Below the pieces are notes generated by a model. That model was not told where the DNA came from, did not search any database, and worked only from the letters and a program-made list of their open reading frames with translations. This document shows, piece by piece, positions 17,460-25,440 of a DNA stretch of 64,000 nucleotides. The position numbers were made by a program, and so were the translations under genes. How positions within the stretch are numbered: the stretch's first letter is position 1; each line of letters begins with the position of its first letter. Source of the DNA: Streptomyces sp. ICC1 (GTDB lineage Bacteria > Actinomycetota > Actinomycetes > Streptomycetales > Streptomycetaceae); contig NZ_CP030287.1 of assembly GCF_003287935.1 (NCBI RefSeq), positions 7,309,793 through 7,373,792 on the forward strand, read 5' to 3'.

Positions 17460-17837
17460 CTAGGGCCTGGTCCGGCAGGACGACACATCCTTGACGACCG
17501 CCTCGCAGGCTACAAGGCCCGCCGCGAGCTGTGCTGGGGTCGCGGCGCCGCTCACGTCGAGCTGCTGCACCGCGGCCCGCGCTGCGGACCGAGTCACGAA
17601 GTTGAAGCAGTCCCCGTGCGTCAGCACGATGTCGGCCGCCGCTCTGACCTTGACCGACCTCACCCCGTCGTCCGAATCCAGCTTCGACCACTGGCCGAAG
17701 AGATCCTCAGCTGCTTGCCGGACCTCTGCGCAGGACGGCTCGTCCCGGCTACCCGTCCGGTCCCCCACCACGAATCCGCTCCCGGCCAGGACTACGGCAC
17801 CAGCCGTGGCCATGGTGAGCGCCCACCCTCGTCTCAT
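17460..17837 (-). CDS. Small secreted or membrane-anchored protein, unknown
   Basis: A 125-aa protein with an N-terminal hydrophobic segment (residues 9-25, ALTMATAGAVVLAGSGF) that looks like a signal or anchor. Four cysteines follow (SCAEV, DCFNF, ACEAV, SCRTR), suggesting two disulfides. No family is recognised. Its stop codon lies inside the CTAG target duplication of the IS701 element, so the present C-terminus could be native or created by the insertion. GTG/ATG context: ATG at 17837. Confidence 0.55.
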   Translation of the reverse strand: MRRGWALTMATAGAVVLAGSGFVVGDRTGSRDEPSCAEVRQAAEDLFGQWSKLDSDDGVRSVKVRAAADIVLTHGDCFNFVTRSAARAAVQQLDVSGAATPAQLAAGLVACEAVVKDVSSCRTRP

Positions 17838-17848
17838 GGGTGATCACC

Positions 17849-17916
17849 CTAGGGCCTGTCCGACCATTCGAGTCAGGTCTGGCCCGATCCGCCGCGAATT
17901 ATCAGACAGGTCCTAG
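17849..17916. repeat. 68-bp mini-element with IS-like terminal repeats
   Basis: It begins CTAGGGCCTGTCCGAC and ends with the near-inverse ATCAGACAGGTCCTAG (13 of 16 positions). The same terminal sequence, GTCAGACAGGTTCTAG, closes the IS5-type remnant at 20985-21000. It looks like an internally deleted, non-autonomous derivative (MITE) of that IS. Confidence 0.6.
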
Positions 17917-17998
17917 CTGCGCACCGCAGAGCGTCACGCAACGAGAGGGATCGTCAGCACGGTGTCCCGTCCAAGAACGTAACCGCACAGGGCCCGGG

Positions 17999-18208
17999 TC
18001 ACTCGAGCATTTGGAGGATCGTCAGCGTGAGGGTCGCGGCGAGGGTAAGGGTGCCGCCGAAGGCGATCGCCGCCCGGCCGATCGCCTGCGAGTGGCCAGC
18101 CCCGTCCCGGTGGGCCAGGTGACCCGCCGCCCAGCCCACCATCAGCGCGATGACTACGACGTTGGCCGCTGCGAGCAGGGTGACGGCCACCTTGGTCGAA
18201 GTGTTCAT
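17999..18208 (-). CDS. Two-TM small membrane protein divergent from the NACHT gene
   Basis: A 69-aa protein: hydrophobic helix 1 at residues 6-27 (VAVTLLAAANVVVIALMVGWAAG), a short His/Gly-rich polar loop, and helix 2 at about 47-66 (AAIAFGGTLTLAATLTLTIL). The frame is open further upstream, but ATG 18208 starts directly before helix 1. No family is recognised. It is transcribed away from the NACHT gene across a 117-bp spacer containing a nested operator, so co-regulation is likely. Small two-helix proteins are common effectors or inhibitors in defence loci, but that role here is inference. Confidence 0.55.
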   Translation of the reverse strand: MNTSTKVAVTLLAAANVVVIALMVGWAAGHLAHRDGAGHSQAIGRAAIAFGGTLTLAATLTLTILQMLE

Positions 18209-18265
18209 GAGGAGTCCCCATTTCCTGGTGCTGGGTGCTGACAGGGTGGACACTGCTCTCGAAAG

Positions 18266-18299
18266 GGTTCGCCGTGGTTCGGCTGAACCTTCCTGAACC
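18266..18299. promoter_or_regulatory. Nested double-dyad operator in the NACHT divergent spacer
   Basis: Four half-sites form one symmetric array: GGTTC (18266), GGTTC (18276), GAACC (18285), GAACC (18295), centred at 18282/18283. Same-direction half-sites are 10 bp apart, one helical turn, so two dimers could bind the same face. It lies 27 bp before the NACHT start and 58 bp from the small gene start. Confidence 0.7.
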
Positions 18300-18325
18300 G
18301 AAGCGGACCGTGTGCCGGGGGCGAC

Positions 18326-20743
18326 GTGGCTCAGCAGGACGACTCCGAGGCCGCCGACGACACCGCCACGGCGACCGGACGTGACGCACTCGTCCTGCTA
18401 CGCCAGTTACTGGAGCGGGGGCGGGCGACCCACAAGCTGACGAAGACCCAGTTGGTGGCCCGGACCGGACTGGGTAAGACCACCGTGATCCAGGCGTTCA
18501 GCATGAGTGCCCCGCCTCCCAGCGCGATCACGGTCGCGAAGCTGGCCGACTGTCTCAAGCTGAACCGGGACCGGCTCCTCGAACTGCACGCGAACATCAC
18601 CGTGATGGTGCCGCCTCCGGTGGCCCCGGTCGCCGACGGCACCGGACCGGCCGGAGTGCCCCACCCTGACAGCACGTCGCCGGGAGGCGGCGGCACCGGC
18701 ACCGGCACCGGTGACAACTGGACCGACGAGGCAGCGGCCCGGATTGCCAGCCAGGTCCTCGCCGACGAGACCGAACACGCCTCCCGACTGCTGGGACCCG
18801 GCGGACACCGGATCGACCTGGTGTTCCGGTGCGTCCCCGAGCTGGCCAACAACGCGGCCGGCGCCCAAGAGCGGGGGAACCTGCGCGATGCCCAGGCGTT
18901 CTACCTGGCGCTCCGGCCGGCCCGTCTGGTGATCACCGGCGAGCCGGGCGCCGGTAAGACCCTGCTGGCCATCCACCTGGTTCTGGCGCTGCTCTCGGAC
19001 CGGACCCGGTCCCGGGCCGATCCGGTCCCGGTGCGCTTCTCGTTGGCGGGCTGGAGCCAGGGGCTCCCGCTCCAGCGGTGGCTGGCCGAACAGGTGGCCG
19101 ACCGCTTCGCCGCCGAGGGCATCACCCGACGCCGGGCCGTTGCCCTGGTCAAGGGCCGCCGGATCCTTCCGGTGCTCGACGGCCTGGACGAGATGGACGC
19201 GGCCGACACCCCGCTCGCCCGCAGCCGCGCCTACCAGGTGCTGGAGGAGCTCAACTCCTACCAGGACGCACGGGGCAGCGCACCGGCCGTGCTCACCTGC
19301 CGCACCGAACTCTACGAACGGCTGACCCGACGCCAGGTGCGGGTGCGGGACGCGGCCCGCGTCCGCATCGAGGCGGTGTCCGCCATCAAGGCGGTGGCCT
19401 ACCTCACCGACCGCACCGCCGCCCCCCAGCGCTGGCAACCGGTACTCAGCCACCTGGCGGAATCTGAACCGGGCGTCCTGGCCGCCGTGTTGAACACCCC
19501 ATGGCGGCTGAACCTGGCAGCCACCGTCTACGAGCAGCGCGATGCCGAACTCGCCTACCGACGCGACCCGGCCGACCTGCTCGCCTTCACCTCCGCTGAG
19601 GAGGCGGGTGATCACCTGCTCGGGCTCTACCTCTCCGCAGCCTCGGCCTCGCACCCCACCGCTCCCGACCGCTACCCGGTCGAGGCCACCCGCCGCTGGC
19701 TCGGTGTACTGGCTGCCGGACCGGCCGCCGGGGCGCCGAAGACCGGGACGGACCTGTACCTGCACGAGCTCTGGCAGCTTATGCCCCGGCGGGTGCGGAT
19801 CGCCGAGCTGCTGCTGGTCCTGCTGTGGGTCGCGGTCCTGTGCGGGTGGGTGCAGCTTGCGGAGCCCAAGGAGAGCGACGTATGGACGGTCTACACCGTG
19901 CTGCTCGCTGGGCTGCTCTGGCTGCGCGCCTGGAAGCGCCGTGTCGTGCCGCGCGCCGCACAGCTCGGGCGGCTGGGCACCGTCGCTGGACTGCGGCTGA
20001 TGGGACGGCGCATCGTCGGAGCGGGCACGGCGGGCTTCCTGATCGGCTTCCTCGCCGCGGTCGCCGTGACCCTGGTCTGGGGCGTCGTCGACCTGGTGAT
20101 GCTCTCCCTCGACCCGTTCAAACAGCTGGCGCTCCTGGTGGGCTGCACCGCGATCTTCGCGGGCGTGAGTCTTCCGGCCGGAATCCTCTTCGGTGTACTG
20201 AGTGCTCTGACAGGTCCGGTCACCTGGGAGCGCACGTCCGCGACGCCGACCGACTTCGGCCGGTGGGTCCGGGCGGAGAAATGGCGCAAGCTGACCTACG
20301 GCCGTTCGGCAGGCACGATCGTTGAGCCCCGCGCCGACCCGCACCATGCGATCCGCCACGACCTGCTGGTCGGGTTCGGCCTCATCCCCATGATGGTCCT
20401 GTCCGGTGGACTGGTGCTCACCCAGGTGGTCCAAATCAGCCTCGACTCCTGGACACTGACGCCCGGGGCGGTCGCCGTGTGCCTGGTCCTCGGCCTCCTG
20501 CTCGGCTTGTACTTCCTCACCGGGGCAGGCCGGCGCTACCTGGTGTTCCTGCTCTGCGCGCGCGGACAACTCCCCTGGCGGCTGGGCCGGTTCCTGCGCT
20601 GGGCCTACGGAGCGGGCCTGCTCCGGGTGTCAGGATCGGCCTACCAGTTCCGCCACCGGGAGCTTCAGGAGTGGCTCGGTGCGCACGGTCCGCGCCAACC
20701 CGGCAGCACCGCGACCGACCGGGCGAGTCGTGCTCATACATAG
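18326..20743 (+). CDS. HTH-NACHT NTPase with multi-pass C-terminal membrane domain
   Basis: An 805-aa STAND NTPase. Residues 20-90 look like a Cro/XRE-type HTH (TKTQLVARTGLGKTTVIQAF). A Gly/Thr-rich linker (105-130) follows. The NACHT core has Walker A GEPGAGKT at 205-212, the Walker B LPVLDGLDEMD at 281-291 and a TCRTELYE sensor. From about residue 490, six or seven hydrophobic segments follow (AELLLVLLWVAVL, AGFLIGFLAAVAVTLVW, GLIPMMVLSGGLVL, AVCLVLGLLLGLYFL and others). The end is soluble (YQFRHRELQEWL). Codon 28 is TTA, suggesting bldA-dependent translation. GTG at 18326 follows GGGGGCG. NACHT proteins include phage sensors; the target of this one is unknown. Confidence 0.9.
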   Translation: MAQQDDSEAADDTATATGRDALVLLRQLLERGRATHKLTKTQLVARTGLGKTTVIQAFSMSAPPPSAITVAKLADCLKLNRDRLLELHANITVMVPPPVAPVADGTGPAGVPHPDSTSPGGGGTGTGTGDNWTDEAAARIASQVLADETEHASRLLGPGGHRIDLVFRCVPELANNAAGAQERGNLRDAQAFYLALRPARLVITGEPGAGKTLLAIHLVLALLSDRTRSRADPVPVRFSLAGWSQGLPLQRWLAEQVADRFAAEGITRRRAVALVKGRRILPVLDGLDEMDAADTPLARSRAYQVLEELNSYQDARGSAPAVLTCRTELYERLTRRQVRVRDAARVRIEAVSAIKAVAYLTDRTAAPQRWQPVLSHLAESEPGVLAAVLNTPWRLNLAATVYEQRDAELAYRRDPADLLAFTSAEEAGDHLLGLYLSAASASHPTAPDRYPVEATRRWLGVLAAGPAAGAPKTGTDLYLHELWQLMPRRVRIAELLLVLLWVAVLCGWVQLAEPKESDVWTVYTVLLAGLLWLRAWKRRVVPRAAQLGRLGTVAGLRLMGRRIVGAGTAGFLIGFLAAVAVTLVWGVVDLVMLSLDPFKQLALLVGCTAIFAGVSLPAGILFGVLSALTGPVTWERTSATPTDFGRWVRAEKWRKLTYGRSAGTIVEPRADPHHAIRHDLLVGFGLIPMMVLSGGLVLTQVVQISLDSWTLTPGAVAVCLVLGLLLGLYFLTGAGRRYLVFLLCARGQLPWRLGRFLRWAYGAGLLRVSGSAYQFRHRELQEWLGAHGPRQPGSTATDRASRAHT

Positions 20744-20791
20744 TGACCAGCACCTCGGAAGCGTTCAGTTGCGCCTCGATTAGCGGCTCGC

Positions 20792-21000
20792 CCCTCGGGC
20801 ACCGCCCGCCCAACTTCGACCGCACCGCCGACCGCGACCGTAACGTCGTCGAACACTGCTTCCTCCGTCTCAAGCAGTTCCGTGCCATCGCCACGCGCTT
20901 CGACAAACTCGCCACCCGCTACCGCACCCGCTTCGTGCTGGCCTCATTCATCCTCTGGCTCCGAGAACCACCAACTGGCTATTTGTCAGACAGGTTCTAG
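20792..21000 (+). pseudogene. IS5-type transposase C-terminal remnant with right IS end
   Basis: About 70 codons matching the end of a Streptomyces IS5-like DDE transposase: RNVVEHCFLRLKQFRAIATRFDKLA with the last catalytic Glu, then LWLREPP. The right terminal repeat GTCAGACAGGTTCTAG completes it at 20985-21000. The first two thirds of the transposase are missing. It starts about 50 bp after the NACHT stop and ends on CTAG at the stop codon of the next gene. Confidence 0.8.
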
Positions 21001-21731
21001 CCCCGCGCGGACTTCAGGAGCTGGCCGAACGACCTCTCCTCGAAGAGCCAGGCGTACCGGGCGCCGGTGATCTGAGTGCCGTTGATGACGACCGTGGGAG
21101 TGCCGGGCCCGCGCGGGTCATCGCCGCCGGCTGCCTCGTACGCCTTCTCCGACGCCATGACGAAGTCGTTGTACTTCATCGTCGCCACCGCGGAGTCGAA
21201 GGCCTCGCTCCGCAGACTGGGGACCTGGTCGGCCAGGTACAGCAGGGAATTCGTGGTGTACCCGCCCGCGCGCTCGCTCTTGGCCATGTTCTCCATCAGC
21301 ACCGTGTGGTACTCGGTGAAAAGGCCGGCGTCGAGCGCTGCGCGCAGCGCGTTGACCGCCCTTTTCGATCCGTCGCCGCCCACCCGGTCGTCCCTGAAGG
21401 ACGCGAAGGTGTACTCGGTCTTGGCCTCGCGGCGCAGCGTCATCGCGCGGAGCACCGGCGCTCCGCCCGCCTCGAACTCGTCCACGTACGGGCAGCGCGG
21501 ATCCTCGTACAGCCGGACCGTGGTTGCCGCTGCCGGGTCGCCCACCACGATCGTGGTGCCGTCCGCGGCCAGCGTCTCCGGCAGCTCGCCGACCGCCGCG
21601 TACGACACCGGCCGAGGTGTGCTTGCGCTCTTGGCGTCCGTGGACTGCGCCGTCTGCGCGCAGCCGGCCGTCAAGACGACGGCGATGGCGGCCACCGCCG
21701 ACGCGACAGCCAGCCCTCGTATGCTTCTCAC
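20997..21731 (-). CDS. DsbA-like thioredoxin-fold lipoprotein lacking the resolving cysteine
   Basis: A 244-aa exported lipoprotein with signal sequence and lipobox VLTAGC (Cys about 24). It has a thioredoxin/DsbA-type fold with EDPRCPYVDEFE where CPxC would be expected, so only the first active-site cysteine is present, and the cis-Pro loop GTPTVVING. Monothiol members may act as isomerase or chaperone rather than oxidase. The GTG start (21731) is only 3 bp from the CTAG where the adjacent IS5-type element begins, and the stop codon overlaps the IS remnant on the other side. The gene is therefore squeezed between two insertions and has lost its native leader. Confidence 0.8.
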   Translation of the reverse strand: MRSIRGLAVASAVAAIAVVLTAGCAQTAQSTDAKSASTPRPVSYAAVGELPETLAADGTTIVVGDPAAATTVRLYEDPRCPYVDEFEAGGAPVLRAMTLRREAKTEYTFASFRDDRVGGDGSKRAVNALRAALDAGLFTEYHTVLMENMAKSERAGGYTTNSLLYLADQVPSLRSEAFDSAVATMKYNDFVMASEKAYEAAGGDDPRGPGTPTVVINGTQITGARYAWLFEERSFGQLLKSARG

Positions 21732-21738
21732 CTGCTAG

Positions 21739-22718
21739 GGCGTGTATTGAGTCGTGATCGGTTTGCCGGATCTGCCCTCGCTTCGAGGGCAGATCCGGTA
21801 GTCCGGTACACATGACGCGTGTGCAACTGACGGACGACGAGTGGGGGTTCGTCGAGCCGTATCTGCCGGTCGGTGAGTACGGCCCGTATCCAAAGCGGCT
21901 ACGGCAGCAGTTCGAGGGTGTGATCTGGAAGTTCCGTACGGGAGCGCAGTGGCGGGAGATGCCGGGCCGGTTCGGCGCCTGGTCCACCGTGCACAACCGG
22001 TTCAGGCAGTGGCGGGACGCCGGAGTTTTCGAGGCGCTGCTGGAGGGGCTGATAGCCGAGGCGGCCGGGCGGGGCAGGGTGGATATGTCGCTGGTCAGCG
22101 TGGACTCCACGACGGTCCGCGCCCATCACGACGCGGCCGGAATGCGCCTGGAGGAGGACGTTTTGGACGCTCTGGAAAAGGCCGCCGTCGAGGCGGAGGC
22201 GGCCCGGCAAAAGGGGGCGGCGCGGCGGAACAAGACGGACACGGCGACGTCGCTGATCCCGGCCGGGCCGAACGGCGGCGCGTCCGGCGACGGCGCAAGC
22301 TCCGCTTGAACGCCGCTCTGCTCGGGCGCTCACGAGGCGGACAGACCAGCAAGATCCACCTGGCCGCCGACCGCCGCTGTCGGCCCCTGGCCCTGATCCT
22401 GACCGCAGGGCAGGCCGCGGACAGCCCGCAGTTCATCCCCGTGCTCAAGAAGGTACGGGTCCGCGGGCCCGTCGGCCGTCCCCGCACCCGGCCCGGCGCG
22501 GTCGCCGGGGACAAGGCCTACTCGTCCCGCGGCAACCGCGCCTACCTGCGCAAACGCCGCATCAAGGCAGTCATCCCGGAGAAGAAGGACCAGGCATCCA
22601 ACCGGAAGAACAAAGGCCGCAGAGGGGCCGGCCGGTCACCCACGACGCCGACCTCTACAAGGAGCGGAACACCGTCGAGCGCCTGATCAACAAGCTGAAA
22701 GCCTGGCGAGGCATCGCC
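21739..22718 (+). mobile_element. IS5-family element (two-frame transposase), right end lost
   Basis: The left end starts at GGCGTGTATTGAGTC directly after CTAG (21735-21738). A perfect 15-bp hairpin (21766-21780 / 21784-21798, CCGGATCTGCCCTCG arms) lies just before the transposase start, the kind of structure that shields an IS from outside transcription. The right end is missing, cut by the recombinase gene near 22718. Confidence 0.75.
21812..22718 (+). pseudogene. IS5-family (IS427-like) transposase, frameshifted and truncated
   Basis: The N-terminal frame (21812-22309) has the DUF4096-like start LTDDEWGFVEPYLP, and VDSTTVRAHHD with the first Asp. The next frame, from about 22280, carries LGRSRGGQTSKIHLAAD and the second Asp in VAGDKAYSS. 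A third frame, after about 22625, gives THDADLYKERNTVERLINKLKAWRG with the Glu. The first shift may be the programmed one of this IS group. The second is extra, and the last about 30 residues are cut off at the recombinase junction. Confidence 0.8.
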
Positions 22719-23919
22719 CAAGGCGGCCAGGACCTGCTGTTCGACGAAGGCGTCCACGCAGGCGGAGTTGAGGAGTTGGCAGGTCTTGTCCGCGCCGTAG
22801 TTGGCGACGTCGCGGGAGCACAGGTATTCGGGCAGGGCCATGCCGCGTTGGGTGTGGTAGCGCACGCTCATGCGCCGGTTGCAGCGTCCGCAGTGCACCA
22901 GTCCGGCGGCCAGTGCGGGCCCGTCCCGCACCGCGCCCATGGCTTCGGCGCGGGCACGGTTGGCCGCCAGCTTCGCCTCGTTGGCCTCGAACTGGGCGAC
23001 GGTGATGTAGGCGGGCAGGACATCGGGGATCATCACGTGCCATCCGTCCCGGGAGCGGACGACCCGTCCGGTGCTGGGCCGGGTCCTCGCGGCGCGGGTC
23101 GACCCGGCGCCGCCCATAGGCGTAGATGCCGGCGTAGGCGGGATTGTGCAGCAGGGTCTGCAGGGTCATCCGGTTCGGTCGTCGCCATTCCAGGGTGCCC
23201 TTATCCGGCCCCTCGCGCAGGCGGATGCCCAACTGGATCTCGTTCTCGACCAGGTAGCGCAGTACTGCGTGCAGTGTGCCCAGGCGCTCGAACTGCGCGA
23301 ATATGAGCCGGATCACGGTCTGGACCTGCTCGTCCGGGTCAAGGGCCACCTGACCGGAGGTGCGTCGGACGTAGCCACTGGGCAGGGCGAAGGCCAGCTC
23401 GCCGCGGCGGGCCTTGTTCAGACGCCCGCTCCACATCCGTTGCTTGATCAGGTGGAGTTCGGCCTCGCTCATCGTGCCCTTGAGTCCCAGCAGCAGCCGG
23501 TCGTTGTAGTCGGCCGGGTCATAGACGCCGTCGGTGTCCGCCAGGACCGCGCCCGACATAGCGCACAGTTCGATCAGCTGGTACCAGTCCTTGCCGGAGC
23601 GGGCCAGCCGGGACATCTCGATGCCCAGCACCAGTCCGACATGGTCCAGCCCGATCTCGGTGACCAGACGCTGGAAGCCGGTGCGGGCGACCGCGCTGGA
23701 CCCCGACTTGCCCAGGTCCTCGTCGATCACCAGGATCCGGTCCGCCTGCCAACCCAACGCGAGCGCCCGGTCCACCAGGGCGTACTGCAACCGGGCCGAC
23801 TCCTGGTGGCCAAGCACCTGCTGTCGGGTGGACTGGCGGATGTAGATCAGCGCCAGCCGCTGGAGGTGGCGGTCATCGATCTTGCTGCCGGACCGTTCCC
23901 ACGGCATCACTGAACTCAT
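22719..23919 (-). pseudogene. Large serine recombinase, frameshifted and C-truncated
   Basis: The resolvase domain begins near residue 23 with the nucleophile in IYIRQSTRQQV, followed by the GIEMSRLARSGKDW and DTDGVYDP motifs. The recombinase domain (ALPSGYVRR, LLHNPAYAGIYAYG) follows. Near 23090 the frame shifts and continues as IPDVLPAYITVAQFEANEAKLAANRA and a zinc ribbon HCGRCNRRMSVRY/LCSRD. The C-terminus stops where IS5 sequence begins (about 22718). Such recombinases integrate or excise mobile DNA. This copy is probably inactive unless the shift is a sequencing error. Confidence 0.85.
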
Positions 23920-24203
23920 TGCCGGTCCCGCTCATCCGTCGATGTCGCGACGGACAACAGGCGGCTCGCCAGCCGTGTCAACTGGCCAACCACCGCCTGC
24001 CGGTTCACTGCCGGCAGCACTTCCCACACCCGCCCTCCGGCGCCGCCGGAAGCGTTATCTGGGGCCAACGTCACTGTCGTCGCACATGACGACCCATTCC
24101 CCTCGCCGCCCAGCTTTCCTTCCAACCGCCGGGCCACGGCCACCAACCGCCGAAGGCCCTCACGACCGATTATCGGTGCCGTCCCGCACTCCTGACTATC
24201 CAT
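23916..24203 (-). CDS. Small protein translationally coupled to the recombinase
   Basis: A 95-aa protein whose stop overlaps the recombinase start by 4 bp, so the two were one operon. N-terminal residues LRRLVAVARRLEGKLG and C-terminal QLTRLASRLLSVATS look helical. No family is recognised. A role as recombinase accessory or directionality factor is conceivable from position alone. Confidence 0.45.
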   Translation of the reverse strand: MDSQECGTAPIIGREGLRRLVAVARRLEGKLGGEGNGSSCATTVTLAPDNASGGAGGRVWEVLPAVNRQAVVGQLTRLASRLLSVATSTDERDRQ

Positions 24204-24217
24204 AGGTGCAGTGTGAT

Positions 24218-24382
24218 TGGGCCATGGAGAGAACGCTCGGATGGCTCATGAACCACCGCCGCCTGGCCCGCGACTACGAAGCTTGCCCCCACCGCTCCGA
24301 AGCCATGATCCACCTCGCAATGATCAACCTCATGACCCGCAGACTCACCGCCGAATCCACCCCCAGCTGGCGCGGCGCATGA
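24218..24382 (+). pseudogene. C-terminal remnant of a second IS5-type transposase
   Basis: 54 codons and a stop reading W-MERTLGWLMNHRRLARDYE, then AMIHLAMINLMTRRL. This is the invariant C-terminal helix (ERTLGWL, RRLARDYE) of an IS5-group DDE transposase. Everything upstream is missing. It differs in sequence from the remnants at 20792 and 25075, so at least three different IS5-like elements have been here. Confidence 0.8.
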
Positions 24383-24646
24383 ACTACCCTCAACCCGGCA
24401 ATCTGGGATGAAACAACGGGATGAAACGCCCTCTGAGCTTGTCCTACCTTCCAGACGTGGGCCTGAGGCGGTCATTCGTAAGATCGTCGGACCCCAGGGG
24501 CTCTGGGTATGGCTGTGAGCTTGTCGCCGTTGGATGGCTCAAAGACTTGGCCGCCCGGAGCCCCGCGACGACTCGACCGCTAATTGTGAAATGCGATTCG
24601 ATCGCTGTGTAGGACAACGTCGGCGAGGTCGTCTGCGGGACTGCTG

Positions 24647-25061
24647 TTGGACGACGAGCTGGCGGAGGTGACCGTGCCCCAGATCTGGGCCGGCGTGGAC
24701 ATCGGCAAGGAACATCACCACTGCGTGGTGATCGACACGGAAGGCGAACGCCTGCTGTCACGGCGTGTCCTCAACGACGAGACAGAGCTGCTCGAGCTGA
24801 TCAGCGACGTACCCGCTCTCTCCGAGGATGTGCTCTGGGCGGTCGACATCAACCACGGCGGGGCCGCCCTGCTGATCGGTCTCCTGCTCGGCCATGACCA
24901 GCCGATGGTCTACCTCACCGGCCTGGCCGTTCACCAGGCATCGGCCGCCTACCGAGGCCAGGGCAAGACGGACGCCAAGGACGCCTTCGTCATCGCCGAC
25001 CAGGCCCGCATGCGCAAGGACCTCGGCGCACTCCGGCCAGGCGACGAGATAGCAGTCGACC
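24647..25061 (+). pseudogene. IS110-family (DEDD) transposase, N-terminal fragment
   Basis: The RuvC-like domain start WAGVDIGKEHHHCVV (first Asp) is followed by LWAVDINHGGAALLIGLL and KTDAKDAFVIADQAR (paired Asp). A native start at GTG 24668 is also possible. After GDEIAVDL the frame runs into the end of an IS5-type element at about 25062. The C-terminal domain with the catalytic serine is absent. The 264 bp before it (24383-24646) hold no gene; they probably contain the IS110 left end. Confidence 0.8.
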
Positions 25062-25440
25062 TTAAGAAGTCATCTCATTTGGTGAGTCGGCGGTAGCAGA
25101 TGAGAGTGCAGGCGATGCTGGCGAAGGCGAGAAAATGCTTTGCCTTGCGTTCAAAGCGGCGGTGTAGGCGGCGGCAGCCGGAGAGCCAGGCCATGGTGCG
25201 TTCGACGGTCCAGCGGTGGCGGCCCAGCCGCTGCGAGGATTCAACGCCTCGGCGGGCGATGCGGTGCCTGATTCCGCGTTCACGTAACCACCGTCGCAGG
25301 TGGGCGTGGTCGTAGGCCTTGTCCGCGTGCAGCTTGCCGGGTCGGCGCCGGCGGCGTCCGCGGCGGGATCGGATGGGCGGTATGCCGCGGACGAGGGGCT
25401 CAAGGGCCTGGCTGTCGTGCAGGTTCGCGCCCGAGCTCAG
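25062..25440 (-). pseudogene. IS5-type transposase C-terminal part, joined to an oxygenase gene
   Basis: Read on the minus strand, SGANLHDSQALEPLVRGIP leads to PGKLHADKAYDH (Asp), GVESSQRLGRHRWTVERTMAWL (Glu) and the stop at 25075. The IS end AAGAAGTCATCTCATTTGG lies outside it. The N-terminal half of the transposase is missing. The sequence changes abruptly near 25440 into the oxygenase reading frame on the other strand. This is a recombination point or a collapsed-repeat assembly join. Confidence 0.8.

Noticed and set aside
17999..18253. Longer version of the small TM protein starting at 18253
   Set aside because: The extra 15 N-terminal residues are polar and precede a good internal ATG directly before the first TM helix.
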